Shown here in pieces: positions 1 through 13,900 of a stretch of 64,000 nt of DNA. The position numbers were made by a program, and so were the translations under genes. The notes under the pieces were generated by a model that made no database searches, was not told the origin of the DNA, and saw nothing but the letters and a program-made list of their open reading frames with translations. The number at the start of each line of letters is the position of its first letter. Position 1 is the stretch's first letter. This stretch comes from Bombus terrestris (Eukaryota; Arthropoda; Insecta; Hymenoptera; Apidae), in contig NC_063271.1 in the NCBI RefSeq assembly GCF_910591885.1, positions 6,937,001-7,001,000 of the forward strand, given 5' to 3'.

Positions 1-1380
1 GTTGAAAAGCGTGGGGGATGGTCGGAGTGAAACCTACCCTAACCTTGAAAAGATTCAAGATAATCCAAATCTAATTTTCTTTCAAGCAGAAATGAACGTG
101 GGTAAAGTTAGATTTTTTACGGGCCACGCATACGTACATCAGGGTGGTAATTTTGGCAATATATCAAGAAATTGTGGAAATTCCTTCCAAGTGGCTCGCT
201 ATTTGTAAATATTTACCTACATGATTTACGTTAATTAATAAAGTACCAATACAGTACATAGTAATATCGTAGTAATTTTTATCATTTCCTTTTATCTTTT
301 CGTGCATGGAAATGAACGTTTAGATACAAATGTACCATTAGCGATGACATATGACAATTAATATAGCAATTATCGGCAAAGAGAGAACGTCGATGATTTC
401 ATTCCTATAAATAAACATCGTCGGCGAACTCTGTGTCAGTGAAATCGTGTCGACGAGGTGATCGTCGATAGTTCAAAGGTAACCCGCATTTAGACCAAAT
501 GACCAGCAACACGTAGAGCGAGGATAATAGAAATCGTTCGTGCTCGTTTAACGTACCAATGATTTACAACCTTTTCCATCTCGTGACACAAATTAATTAC
601 TAAAATTTTGCGGTACCGTCGAAAGATATATCGTGCTCGCTTCAAGACAGAGCATTCATACCAGACAGCTATTGTTGCTTTTATACTATAATTTAAAGAA
701 AAAGACATCGGTGTTTTTGACTAAATGCAGTAGCTACAAGAAGTATTTGTAATACCCCCATTTTCCAATGAACCGTTTTTACCAGCTTGCATACTTCATT
801 TTCATAATACAATGGAGTCTCGGCTATTCGAGTTCCGTATTATTCAAGGTGCTTCCAACTTCACCTGCGACTTCATTTTTCTCGAAATTTTAGCACGAAA
901 ACTGTTAATCAAACTTTCGATCGATTAAATACACCTACAACATACGATACGCCTATGCAAACCCAAATACGCGTACAACCTTAAGCCATCAAAATGTCTT
1001 CTATGATTTTATTATACGACTTACGAATACTAATGAATTATTCCGTATTACTCAAGGTAGGCCTGATTCATATCACCTCGGATGATCAAAGATCTACTGT
1101 ACTCTTTATAATCGTATAAAATTGCCGCCAAAAGATGAAACTTAATATACTTGGACTTAGCGAATCAGTAGGTAAATACCGTAATAAATACAATGAAGTG
1201 CGAGTCCTCGTTGCACATTGTATATTCAGCTATTTTATATTTTGAATATTGTTGCCCCACACCGTTTAAAAATCGTGTTAAACCATCATCGAGCAAACCG
1301 TTCGTAAGCTCGTTTATGACATCAAAAGATTTATCATCCTTCGCGACGAACGCGTTCAAATAATTCAGCGAACGAATTCA
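1..1380. other. Gene-poor region left of Ret
   Basis: I see no recognisable gene here. The sequence is AT-rich, with only short open frames that match no family I know. At about 728 there is a decayed terminus of the form CAGTAGCTACAAGAAGTATT, followed by about 70 bases that align loosely with the left part of the transposon remnant at 42848-43098. This suggests an old copy of the same family. Confidence 0.4.
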
Positions 1381-1974
1381 ACTAAACGGCGACGGAACGC
1401 CTGTTCCCGCTTAAGTTTCGCTAACAAGAGGATCGTTCGCGCGCTTCGTTTAAACGCACCTTAACGCGAAAGACTTTGTGCGCGCATTCGCCAAGCAGCT
1501 AGATCCTAACGCGTAACACAGACGCCACGATACAGAGACGTGTGCGTATGCGAGCGCGTGTGCCTGCGCGCAAGTCTGCGTTCCAGATACTTTGCGCGTT
1601 TAACTCGACTCTCGCGTGACCGTCGCACCGTTCGTCTTTCCACCGTACCCTCGATATCGTACCCTCGCCCTCGACATCGCCATCACCGGAGGCCTTCCCT
1701 ACCGAAATATCTTCTTACCCTTTCACGAAATACACACGCGTCCTCCTCCCACGACTCGAAATTACCGGGCCGATCCTCGCCTAGAAATTCCTACACGCGC
1801 GAAACTCCAAAACTCCATCTCGAAAATTTCCATAGAGTTCGGTCGTAGAGATGGCGCACGATAGGAGAGCGAAATGTCGCGCGAACGATCGAAACGTGTG
1901 GTATCGATCGAGGCGAACACGGTGGACGCGGCACGTGCAATCGCAGATGTTGCAGGAACGGATCTCGCCCGCGT
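1380..1974 (+). promoter_or_regulatory. CpG-rich putative promoter and 5' leader of Ret
   Basis: Base composition rises sharply in G+C and CpG compared with the AT-rich flank and stays high up to the proposed Ret start at 1975. I found no TATA box. A CpG-rich leader before a signal-peptide exon fits a broad housekeeping-type promoter. Several overlapping open frames in this stretch are attributed to composition, not coding. Confidence 0.3.
1425..1462 (-). repeat. Terminus of an AAGGTGCGTTTA-type DNA element
   Basis: Read on the minus strand from 1462, this begins AAGGTGCGTTTAAACGAAGC. It resembles both ends of the element at 51337-51892, which start AAGGYGCGTTTAGA. Only one end is recognisable here, so it is probably a truncated or decayed copy. 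Confidence 0.35.
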
Positions 1975-4900
1975 ATGGAATCGCGCAACCGCGACTGCAG
2001 TTCCGCGAAAACACCGCCGAGGATCTTGATCGCGATCCTTATCCTGCAAGAGCGTGCGGCCGAGCGCGTTCGCCGAGCAGGACTTTAACTACTTGCTGTG
2101 TATCGATTAAACGCGCTCACCTTGACACGAGTCGTTTCCACGAAGTTGACCGTACGCGAACCCTCACCGTTGAACTTTACAATGCCAAAGACGAAGCGTT
2201 TATTTTCGTCTTGCGATCGAAAACATTTTGCATCGCAGGAGCTGCGATGGCTCGGTCGTATTGCTGACTCTTGCATTCGTGTGCGAGAGGTATGGCTTAT
2301 GGTGTTCGAGTGTCGGTCGTCCCTTTTTGGCTGGCATCGCTGCGAGTTGATTTATCGTCTTTAGTTCAATTTCTGGTGGTTAGGAACTCACTTGGAACTT
2401 TCTACGTCCCTCGTGATCGACTGTTCAGAAATTCATTCTTATCCAATCTGTTAGTACGGAAACAGGCTACCAGCGTCTCGCCGCCGATAACAGGCTTGTT
2501 AGGTTGTCCGAAAAGTGTCTTTCTTTTACAGACGCGTCTTTTACAGTGATGCATCTTTATAGAAACACGATCTAATCTGTCGAACGTTGTGATCTTTATT
2601 TTGATAGAACAAATGGATCATACGTAATTCGATAAAATAATATAAAACGGAAAATGTTGTGCATTTATTATTTCCTTATAAAACGAAAGAAACTTTTCGG
2701 ACGACCTAATACTTGCTTACTTACCTATGGACTGCTAGTACTCACGGTATTGGAGCCTTGTGCGCGAGTACCAGACTGATTATCGCAGAAAACTTACCCT
2801 AGCAAAAACGAGAATACTCGTACGCATTGTTTCAATGCGATGGAAGTCGCCGATGATCTTAACAACTGATGCGACTCGAATCCTAATCTAAATGCTATCG
2901 TCGGATCATAGGTGACTTCGAGAGATTACATTCGCTAGTCAGGTTGCACAATTTTGATTCATTATCTTATACGATAACGAACAACCGTAACGACCATTGT
3001 CATATAAATTGCAGGATATACATTGAAACGAAGCATGCTAGAATTATGTTCCGAATACGATACCAATTAAGCGTAGAATAATAAAACGACAAGTTCTCGC
3101 CGTTTCGCGTAATAAACAGCGACTCGAAATTTACGTGTACAGATAACGAGTCGGTAAATGGTGCCGCTTCTCTGTTCCAGAGCTCTACTTTCCTCAGTCG
3201 AACTTGGCCGTAAGGATACCGTACTTGGCGCGGGACGATGCACACATTTCATGGAAGATGAAGCTGCTCGAGCTGAGGACTCTTCGAAACGATTCGACGG
3301 AACCGAGTCGCGTGAACTATCGCGTCACCGTGCCCCGCGAACCGACAGTTTCCATAGATTCCGAGACGAACAGCCTGCTACTGCACGGTTTTCCAAAGAA
3401 AGGTAAGCGTAGCAAATGTTCTTCGATCTAAGCGTTTCGCTGCGAACGCAGACGTTACCGCGTCTTTCGTTTCCTCGCTTGCCAAGGCGCGACCGGATTC
3501 GATACGATCGTCGTTGTGGCGAAAGAAGACGACAGCAACGAGGCCGTCCTGGAAATCACGGTGGAACCATCTCGTGTTAACGGGACGGAAATCAAATGCG
3601 CGGACTACGTTCAGGTAATTAGATCGTCGCTCCACGGTCTATTTCGCGAGACTCTGTCGCTCTACCGTTTAACGTCGTTTCGTTTTCAGGACATGTGCTT
3701 CTGGAACGCGTCCAGGTATAGGATATACGAAAATCAGCCGGTCGCGATGATCGGTACCTTCGGACCTGGCATTTACACCGACCTTTGCTCCAATTTTCAC
3801 GTAACCGACTACAAGCTACTGAACGGCAAGTCACCCTTTCTTTTCATCCTTGTCCTCACGTCTCGGCGATAACTCGGCGATAGAGAATCACGTTTTCTAG
3901 ACAGGAAGAAGGAATATCCCTGTGCGCTCGAACAGGAACGACATACGCTCCCACGCGTAACTATTAGCACGTTTATCGATTTTACGTAGGATGCTATGGT
4001 TCGTTCAAATCATCGATCAAGCGATCGATCGATCGGGGTTTTGCATTCGAGGTGGAGAGGGATGAATTTGTAAAAATTACTCGCAAGAGTGGCGAGAGAA
4101 ACGCGATGAATATGGATCAGAAATCCTTTAACCTCGGCGAAGAAGTTCACGCGCGTTTATTACACGCGAGGCTCAGAGATGTTTGTTCGAGAGCTTAATG
4201 AAACGTTGAATTATCATAGAAACTTGAATAGCACGAATGTATTACCAAGGTTGATTAAAGCGACGATCACGAAGTGGACACGACACGGTGGATACAAACG
4301 AGCAGAAGTTCAACGTCGTTATACGCAGAAATAAGATTTCTACCTTTCCACGAATATACGATTTTTCATTTATCTCGAGATTCCATGGTCTTTATAATAA
4401 ATTCCAGATATACACAAGTCGAGCCACAGGGGATAATAAATATTGTTAAAGGCTTCGACCAGAGCTTAAACGTTTTTGAAGTTAATCTCGTTTCCTGTAA
4501 GCGTCCTAATATCTTACGAATGGGAGTGTATCTGTCTGACTCTCCCGCTCGAGGAAATAAATCCATCGAACGCGTGCGCGCGTGCACGAGCCGCTAATTC
4601 CTGGAATTCCCGGAAGGCGAGTTAAGCGTTCGTGGAAAAGTAGCGGGGAACGTACGAACGTCCGATAATTTCTAGGCACGGAATACTTCTACACGTCCAA
4701 CGACACGCTGTTCGCGAACGCGTTCCTGGACAGAGACGCGTTGGGTCCGCCGCCCAGAGGCCCCGGACCGCAAGTCGCCGTTCAAGTTCAGTGCATCGTG
4801 TGGGACGAGATCACCGGAATGCAGTACGCACCGATCGACACGCTGCATATCGACGTCTTGGATCAGGACGACAATCCACCGATGGCGCAGGGCAATCACT

Positions 4901-7900
4901 CGATCGACGTGATTCTTCCGGAATTTACCGCGGTGAGTGACGCGATCCTGTCGAGCTGTTTATTAGGCGTAGGAATGGATTGTCCTCCATTTTTGAGTAC
5001 CATCAGAGTTTCATTCGTGGGCGACGAAGAGAGGTCCTCGAAGTAATCTCCATCGTCGTCGATGATATTTCGCCAGTTTTCCACGAATACCATCGCGATA
5101 TAAACTTGGCGTTTTGCTCCTGTAGTCGGCGCAAATGTTCGTTTTCAAATTTCTGAGGACCTCCGGAGCGTGGTCGATCCTCGAGATCGAAATCGCTCTG
5201 TTTAGATCGCTGGTGGCAATTTCTGCGCGTTCGCCGGTAAGACTCGCTTCGTTACACATCACGCGAACCATTTGGATGGCTCCAGTCAACATTCCTCTCG
5301 GATCAAACGCAAACAGCTTACAGTGTCGAATATGCTGTTCACTGTGAGTCGTCGCGTGCGCTAATCGACGTGCTGCAAGGTTTCCCGTCAATGCTACAAA
5401 ATTAGGAAACAGCTGCGGAATATTTCCATTCGATTATGCGAGGATTCGCACAATCCGACTGGATAGTCGGGAAAAATGCATTCCTGCGCTCGCGTTACTC
5501 GCTCCTACATCTGCACTACGCGTCTGCTTGTTGCACTGAACACACATATATCTACATACATTGTGCACGCACTACGACGATAGAAGGCAAATCTCGTTAA
5601 CGAACGGACGACGGATCGTTTAAAAAGTCGTCGACTTAATCAGTGGCGCATTGTTGCAGCGATCACGAGGCATTGTTTCCAGCGTGAAAAGACACGGAAG
5701 CGAGGAACGCGACAACGGAACCGTCTCGAAGAATCGTCGGGAAGGAAAACCCCTTCGGGGTCTGATCTTGATTAAGCCCGAATCTCTTTTCTACTTTCGC
5801 CGCCTATCCTCCCGCGTTTCCCGCTTCTCCTAACGTCCCTTCGCGTCGTCCCCGTGCCCGAACAGGCGAAATTTTTCTCGCTATTCGCGTAAAAATCTTG
5901 TCATCCGTGTCGTGTCGATAGGGCGACAAACTGGTGGACGACAACAAGCTGATACTGAAGGACGCGGATGCGGAAAGTAGTAATCGCTACAGCGTCCGTA
6001 TGCTCGGAGACGCTCACGACGCCTTTAACGTCTCCCATAACACTTTGCCGATCGAAGTTCCCAGAGGGATCCCGTACACCGCCATATTCACCAGTGAGTC
6101 GATATTTACGAACGAGTCCTACGTATTTCCCTACAGTTCGATCATCCTCGCTTCTTTCTCGATAAGGATCTGTCTGCATCGGATAAATTTCTGTTTCCTG
6201 CGTTACAGGAATATCCGCAAAAACCACTCTTCTGCCAAAGTCTCCGTATCGCGTGATCCTGCAAGTGAAGGACGAGTCTCTGATCCCAGGATACGGAGAA
6301 AACACGGTGAGTCTCGGTCTATCGCAAATAGCTGGCGCGAACGAGAGAAACGCGTGACTTCTTTAAGAGCCGCGAGTGAAGTTGCGGCGCGAGACGAAGA
6401 AGAAAATTCGGGAAAAGTGGAATAGCAGCGAGCGATGATTCGAGAAATTTTTTCCCGAATGAAACTTAGACTACGGATTTTTGTGCGTTCGTGCGAAATT
6501 TTTGCGCTGATGCTCGGACGAACGGTTTCAAAATTTAAGATTAAGTTAAGATTGTACTTATATTACCCGATTAATCAATTTTGACAAATTTTGTTAATAT
6601 AAGAATTTACATAAAGTTAGATGAGTAAAAGAGTTACAGAAGAACAAAAGTTAGATGAATGTACAGTTTTAAATTAAATTTGAAGCTGGTCTGAATTGAA
6701 ATTTTACCGGGCCTGGTAAACTAAGCGTTAAAGTTGTGCGAAACGATATATGCAAAACTATAGAAAGTATCGAAATCAAAGTACTTTTTCATAACACTTA
6801 TCGCAAGAAATACATTTTTACGATTGCATTCGTTTCCTCGTTTATATTAGTAGAAGTATGAAATTGGAATTAAATGTTCGCGGTTTAGAGACGATCATCC
6901 GCGTCGATGAAGGTGCTCTTAACGAGAAACTCGATAGAAATACGCGCGGTCTCGTTTCCAACCTAGTTCGAACTTTTCTTTCGCAATTTCGATGATGCAA
7001 ATTCACGTCCGATGTTCAGCCGTGAATTCGTATCTGAAAACGAGTTCCCGATAACAAATAGGAGGGCAGCGATCAAACAACATCTTCCTGGTCCCAGCTG
7101 GCACGGATCCATTGGCGTAATCGCGACTCGTTAAACAATTAGATAGCAAAGGCTGCGAAAGTGTTGGCTGGGTGCGGTTTCGAGGAGCCGATTAAAGGAA
7201 AATTAATGGGATCGTTCCGCGTCGAGAAATTGCACGGCGGCGGACGCGTGGGCGGAAGCTGCCTATTATCTCCGAGCAGAACTTCCGATTTCAACGTTTA
7301 ACCGAGCCGCGCGTAAACGCCCACTAAAAACTAGTTGAAAAATTCGACGAATCGGTTGAGATTTCGTTTTCACCGCTTTCTTTTTCCGCGGATTGACAAT
7401 TTTTCATTCGGTGTCGCGTTAGCCTGTCAGAGTCAGCTCATGGCCGCGTCTGTTTCGCGCTCGATTGGCTAAACGAATTTGTAATCGAGAACAGTCGACG
7501 ATGAATATTTTTCTCTACTTTCGCGAGCATTCCTGGATACCAGTCTTTTCACGCGAGAAAAGGAAAATTCATTAGACTATGGTTACAGTAAAATCGTATC
7601 AGGGACGAATTCACGATCTGACAAACTCAATAAATCGATGCAATCAAGTGTAATATGATAATATACATGGTGATTGGTAACTGGTGGTACAAGCGGAAAG
7701 GGGGTGATTCTACGCGAAAAAAGAAGTCGAAAATATAGAATAAAAATTTTTCGTTCGAGGCTTTGTCTTCGAAAAAATCGACTTTGAATTTTCGCTCGGT
7801 ACGCGTGCACTTTATCACGTCTCGTTATAACTGATCTCACTGTAGAGCGCCGTTTCAGATTTGCGCATGGAGCTTTTAATATCGAAATTTTGAATCCATT

Positions 7901-10900
7901 TTTAGTTCGTGGAATATTAATCCTTTGCACTCGGCAATTGCAATTTTTTCGCTAGAGGGCAGTAGCAACTCCAAGCTTTCCAAAGAAAAAGTCGATATTT
8001 TCTATAACTAACGTAAATAATATCAATACGTAATGCTTTAAATTAATTTATTTTTAATTGATTTTGGGACCTAATCGCCAATTTTGCGTTAATTCTTCGT
8101 TTCGTGTAACACGATTTCGCACAACATGGCGCTTTTTCGCAACCTAACTACCGCGTCATACCGAGAGATATCTAAAATTTCGATGTCTCATATCGAGTAC
8201 TTTGGTACCAAATTGATTGAGTATTATTAATACGTAATATCGACATCGATCCAATCACTAGCTATGCGACACTGTCTAAGATGTTGGGCGGACTACCCAC
8301 TAAAAACTCCTTCTAATTTCATATTCCGTGGTGAAAGGTCACTCCCAGTCTCGAAATACTGCATAGGCAAATACTTCTAGGATGCTGGATTCCAATTTAC
8401 ATAGCCACCCACGCGCAGCTTTGCGAATTTGATAGAAGAGGTAACGAATTTCCAAATGAAGTGACCAAGAGAGCAAGGCTTGCTTCTGATAGCTGAACAT
8501 TTTTTACTTTTATTATCTCGCTTCGTTTAATTTCGACTTCCTTGCCCGGGAATGCACGCGATTGTACAATATTTTCCGAAACATTTTTAGGAAACTGATG
8601 AAAATTCGGGGCAAAAATAACTAAATATTCAATTTCTTATTTCCCTTCGAATTACCATGAATTTTCCGCTCGAGGTTATTCCAAGCTCGACATATCTACA
8701 CGTTTGAAATACATCGCACAAAGATGTGTCGTTATCATTGGAAAATCGTCGATGACCTTGGGAACTTAAAAGAATAAAAAATAAAGGAAGAAAAAAATAA
8801 CTAGCAAGGGAAAAAGACACGAACCGCGATATGCCTCGTTCTAAACCAAACAACTTTTACCTCCATACACTTTTTTATATCTGCAAAGGTAACAAAGATA
8901 CTAAAGTGGACAAGATAAACGAAACACCCTGTACATAACTACACATACCTATGTATATCATAACTTAAACTTCTCCTAACGCATATATCTCTGTAAAAAG
9001 AAACTACAATACGATATCGCACGTTTTACGTTTGTTACCGATAGCTGAACATTACACTGACTTTCTACGGACCGGAACATCGAACGACCACGACGACCGT
9101 GTCGCCGATATCATCCGGGAAACAGCAATCCTTCACGTATCCCTCGATCGTGAAAGTCGCACGGCTCGCACCTCGTTACACCCGAGTCGCGAGACCAACC
9201 AGCGAACCGCACACCTCGATAACTTTCAACGTTCACGGGTCGAGCGCGTTCGCCATCACTCACAAGGGCGGTATAATCTACGTCGCTGACGAGGATCTGC
9301 TGAAAACGGAGCCAGCTAATTTGGTGTAAGTGGTCACGGCACGTGACAACCTTGTTGACCCGTGATCGATCTGTACGACGACTCGATCGACGATTCGATG
9401 GATCTATGGATCGATGTTTCAGGCTTAAAGTGAAATGGAACGCGAAAGATCGTCCGATCTCTTCGAAAACCGTAAAGATCAATTTATCGGCCGTGTCGAT
9501 GTCGAAGTTAGACACGTGTAACCATAGCAAGATCGGCCGGTTGCATTCGTGCGCCAACGCGGAAACGCCAGAGGACTGCGAATCCAGTTGCGGAGTTGCC
9601 AGCGGATTTTACAGGTGACGATCGCTTTCCTTTCGTGTACATCGTGTAGAAATTTAATGTACCGTAATATTCCGTAATATTTCGCCGCTTGGCAACGACG
9701 GTGGGACGACTTAAAAAATGTCCGGATTTGCTTCTGCGTTATGTTTCAATCTCCATCATGCGAAACGTTATACGTTAGAATTTCGCCAGTTTTGCGTCAC
9801 AGGGCAAAGTTACTGTTTATGATAGCTATCAATTTGGCTTTAGTTTCGCGATAACGCTGGCTCGTCTTATTTCCTAGCGCTATTTTCGGATTATACTATT
9901 TTCGCGCATGGTGCATTGATTATCTCGTTTAATAAGAATCGATTATTTCGTGATTATCTCGCGATAAGTCAGTCGCCTTATAACGTCACCGAAACGACTC
10001 GCGAGGCTTTCTTCGTAAATTTCAGAAATTTACATCTTTTTAGTTTTGCCACTGTCGACTCCAAGCGGAATTTAATATTTCCATAATAAATATATATGAA
10101 CTTTCTTCTAAAACTATGTAACACTACCTCTCATAGATTCTACTCTTAACTCCTAACGTCATTCGCCTTCTCACATTCTTTCACACTCATGCTCTCTTCA
10201 TACCTGTCATTATCAATCGCGCAATCTGTCGTTGAATTTCTCTCTTCGTAAATTCATTACCATAACTGCAGACCGGTTACACGTCCAAGATATTCAACGA
10301 ACAATAATTCTAACAGTCCCTGGCCTGCCCCTCTCCTCTTCCCCCTTTCTCTCTGGCTGCTTCCCCTAAACTCGTCGTACGATGTTGCAATCGGTCGGAT
10401 TTTCAGCAAGGGCAACTTTTCCGCTCAATGCGTATGGAGATGGAACAAACGTCCGAACCAGGGTTCCATAATGTCCGAGTACTATCCAACTTGTTCCCCG
10501 GATTTGTCTCACTGTCCCGATAACCAGTGCGACGAGCTCGAACGGTTGGATCCTCGCATTTGTCCCCAGGATTGCACCGTCGAATGTGAGCTTCGTTCTT
10601 TTACCTTTTGCATTCCTCCTCTTGCATCTCGCTAACGCTCCCATCGACGATAATCAATTTTAACGTTGCAGCGGACGTCCACTTCGCTCACATGAACAAG
10701 AACGGACGCGGCATCAAGAGCGGCTTGGGAACTTGCGCGTGCAACGATGTGCTGCAATGCACGTGCAACGTGGATCATTTCCGCACGCAAAACGACAATC
10801 CTGGCAGAGGCAACAAGGAGGGAAAGGACGGAGAGGAGGGTAAAGATGGAAAAGGCGGGAAATCGCGAGACATAGAGGAGGAGATTGTGGTGACCGGCGC

Positions 10901-13900
10901 CCGAAAAGGTTCCACGATCATTCACTGAACCCTCGTTGCTTCGCGCATTAACCCCGCTGCGTTCTTTACAGATCGTTCTACACCCGATCCTCTTGTTTTA
11001 TTCAAAATTTCTCGAGTTCCAGGAAAATACAAAAGAATATCGGCAACGCGTCGACGTGCGTGATTCCGGCGTTTTTAAGTATCGTAGAACTTCGTTTATC
11101 CGGATCAATCGGGGTTGAAAGTATTTCCGATAATAGAGGCTCGCTTGCTACACCTATCGGCTGCTGTTATTCAGTTTCTAGCCCGAGATAGTAGATGCTG
11201 ACGTTCGGATAACCGAGCCTGAACAACAATTTCCTCATAGATCGTGTCCAATTATGTATCAGCTCGGATAGAGCACACGGACGCGTACGACTTCGGAAGT
11301 CACGTTCGTATAAGAGAAAGTACGCTCGAGCGTAGGTCGAATAACGAAGGCTCGGTCACAGAGTTCGCATAATCGACGGTAAAAAAAACAACTGGTTCGT
11401 ATAAACGGAGTTCGGATAAACAAACTTTTACCGCGTATATTATACTATTTTTTTCGAATAGTAGAAATATTTTTGCTTGTTAACCGAAGAGTAAGATTAA
11501 GAGATTAAACTCGTAGAACAGGATTAAACTCTTTCTTTTTTTTCTTTTTTTTTATATAGCATCTCAAGGACCTTGTGGACCTATCTGCATGATAGGCCTG
11601 ATAGGAGGCAGTTTCTTCGTGCTGATAGCGATCATCGGTTCTTTCGTCACTTCGAGATACAGGTAGGTCACTGGTAAATTAATTATATGGTTTTGCCTGG
11701 TCAGCATAATAACACTGGCGATGAAAGAAGTCGAAAGGCGTGAAACATGACCAAAGGCTAAGCGTTCGTATTAACGCGATGTTTGCGTAAACGAGAACGA
11801 AACACGAGTTCTCACGACAGCTGGGGAATTACAGCTGGCCAAATTCTAGATAACTCTCGAACGAGCGCTTTGTGCTCGAGTCACGTCGATCGTTCGATCC
11901 ACCGCCGAACAACGGGTTTTCGAAAGAAAGGGGATTCCTCTCCAAATCCGATTCTCCAGTATTTCGATAACGACGTTTAATCGGTAGAACGACGACCGCG
12001 TTCAGAATCAAATGTTTCTTTTGTCACGCGCATCGGCGCTCGATTGCCCGAGGTATCGATACGATCCTACGATAAAAACTTGTTATCACAAACGGTGGCG
12101 GACAGAAGGAAATTTGAAATGCGTATTTGCATACAACCAGGCTGCGGATATTTATGCAAATTCATATTTTTATGAATACGACTAAAAGAGTATCACCCAG
12201 GCACAGATTTATTCTACTTAGCGAATACTGTGACAGATATTACGCTTTGAAGTATTTTATATATTTTCATATTACGTGCAGCTGCTCATCCTCAGATTTC
12301 ACATTTCTGAATGATTTTTAAGCAGAGTAACAATCGCCTATATCATTACGTTTATTCGTAATTAATTGTTCTTGTCAATTGCAGCTTTTTCTCCAAAGTG
12401 GCGACGTCTTTTATACGGTCTTTTTGCTTTAAACTTCCCTTTGTCCTCCACTTTATTTCAAGACGAGATATACAGCCAATATATCAGACGAAAGCGAGCT
12501 TAGAAGTTTGTCTGCACACGAAATTGAAGAAACTTCCTCGTCGTATCCGCGCGGATGTTGGCGCGCGTCTATCTCGTAAAAGTTTGACAGTGGATATTCC
12601 GACTGACGTTCGTCGATGAGTACGACTAGCCGACGTAGATATTTCTCGCGAAATGATCGTCGACTTGCCGCGTCTATCCCGATTTTAAAAGTCGTCACGG
12701 CACGGCAATATGATCGATGAGAGGATCTTACCTTTCAGACTGGCTGCGAAGCAAGCTCGACGAAACGGAAAACGAAGAGTCGACGATGACTCGAACGTAG
12801 TCGGCATATTATCTTCGGACTACATCGACAGAGGCGACGGTTTGCTTATCGGCTTGGACACCTTCACCGCAGCCAATCGTCACCTTCTCCTTCCGAAAAC
12901 GTGTCCGGTAAGCAGTGACTCTTTGCCTCGAATCATCCATTTTCGTTACTCCTACGCTAAGCTCAGGATTCATCCGACCGACGAATATAATTCTTTGCCT
13001 CTCACCGCGTTACGACTTTGTACGTGATCGTTTGTACCCATTCTTTGGTACAATTTCGGGTATTTCGCGTACGCTAACTCTAGAACTACCACAGAACGAC
13101 AGTCAAAACGACGTAATTTTTCATTTTTCATAGATCTACAACGATGCATTATTACAGATTTCGATGACGAATTAAAGCTCGTAAATCTTACCGCGTTATA
13201 AACTCTGTCCTATTATTCGCGCTTCAATTTCCTCGATAGAAAATTTCATACTTTAGTAGCGGTCGATAGTTCTACTACTAAATTAAATAAAACGTTTCAT
13301 TCGATCGTACTTCGTTCTCTTTTGAACCACATATACCGTTGCCGTACGTGTATCGTACGTTTCACGGTAGGTTGCAACAAAGATACAAGAACGGAAATGG
13401 TTAACTGACACTTTGATGGACTTTGTTGCTTCCTGTTTCGCGCATTGTTCATTGCCAGCGGTAAAATCATCGTAAAGCATGAAACGAGAAAAACGGTGCA
13501 ACGGAAACGTCGGAGAAGACGTTGAATCGTTTTCGTTCAACTATTTCTCCAGCCGGATCCTAAATGGGAATTCCCACGGGCGCGATTGACCATCGAACAA
13601 GTGCTCGGCGAAGGAGAATTCGGCCGCGTGTTGCGCGCCAAAGCGATCGACATCGGTGGAATTCCAGGAGCCACCACTGTTGCGGTGAAAACGTTAAAGG
13701 AGAACGCGTGCGCATCCGAATTGGCCGACTTGCTGTCCGAGTATCAACTGTTGAAAGAAGCTCAACATCCGAACGTGATCAGGTTGCTGGGTGCGTGCAC
13801 CACTCCCGGAGCGCCGGTCTACCTCATCATCGAATTCGCGGAGTTTGGCTCGTTGCGGTGAGTACGTAATCTTGCTTGCTGTTGCACGTCCACGGTGCGG

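Noticed and set aside
2..208. 68-codon open frame at the left edge, with AATAAA soon after
   Set aside because: No recognisable family, start is TTG, and the possible upstream part lies outside the window. I cannot tell a terminal exon from chance.
12398..12619. Open frame right after an acceptor-like TTGCAG in a Ret intron
   Set aside because: The real Ret exon is at 12739, which continues the frame and leads into the kinase exon; this stretch ends in a stop without a usable donor.
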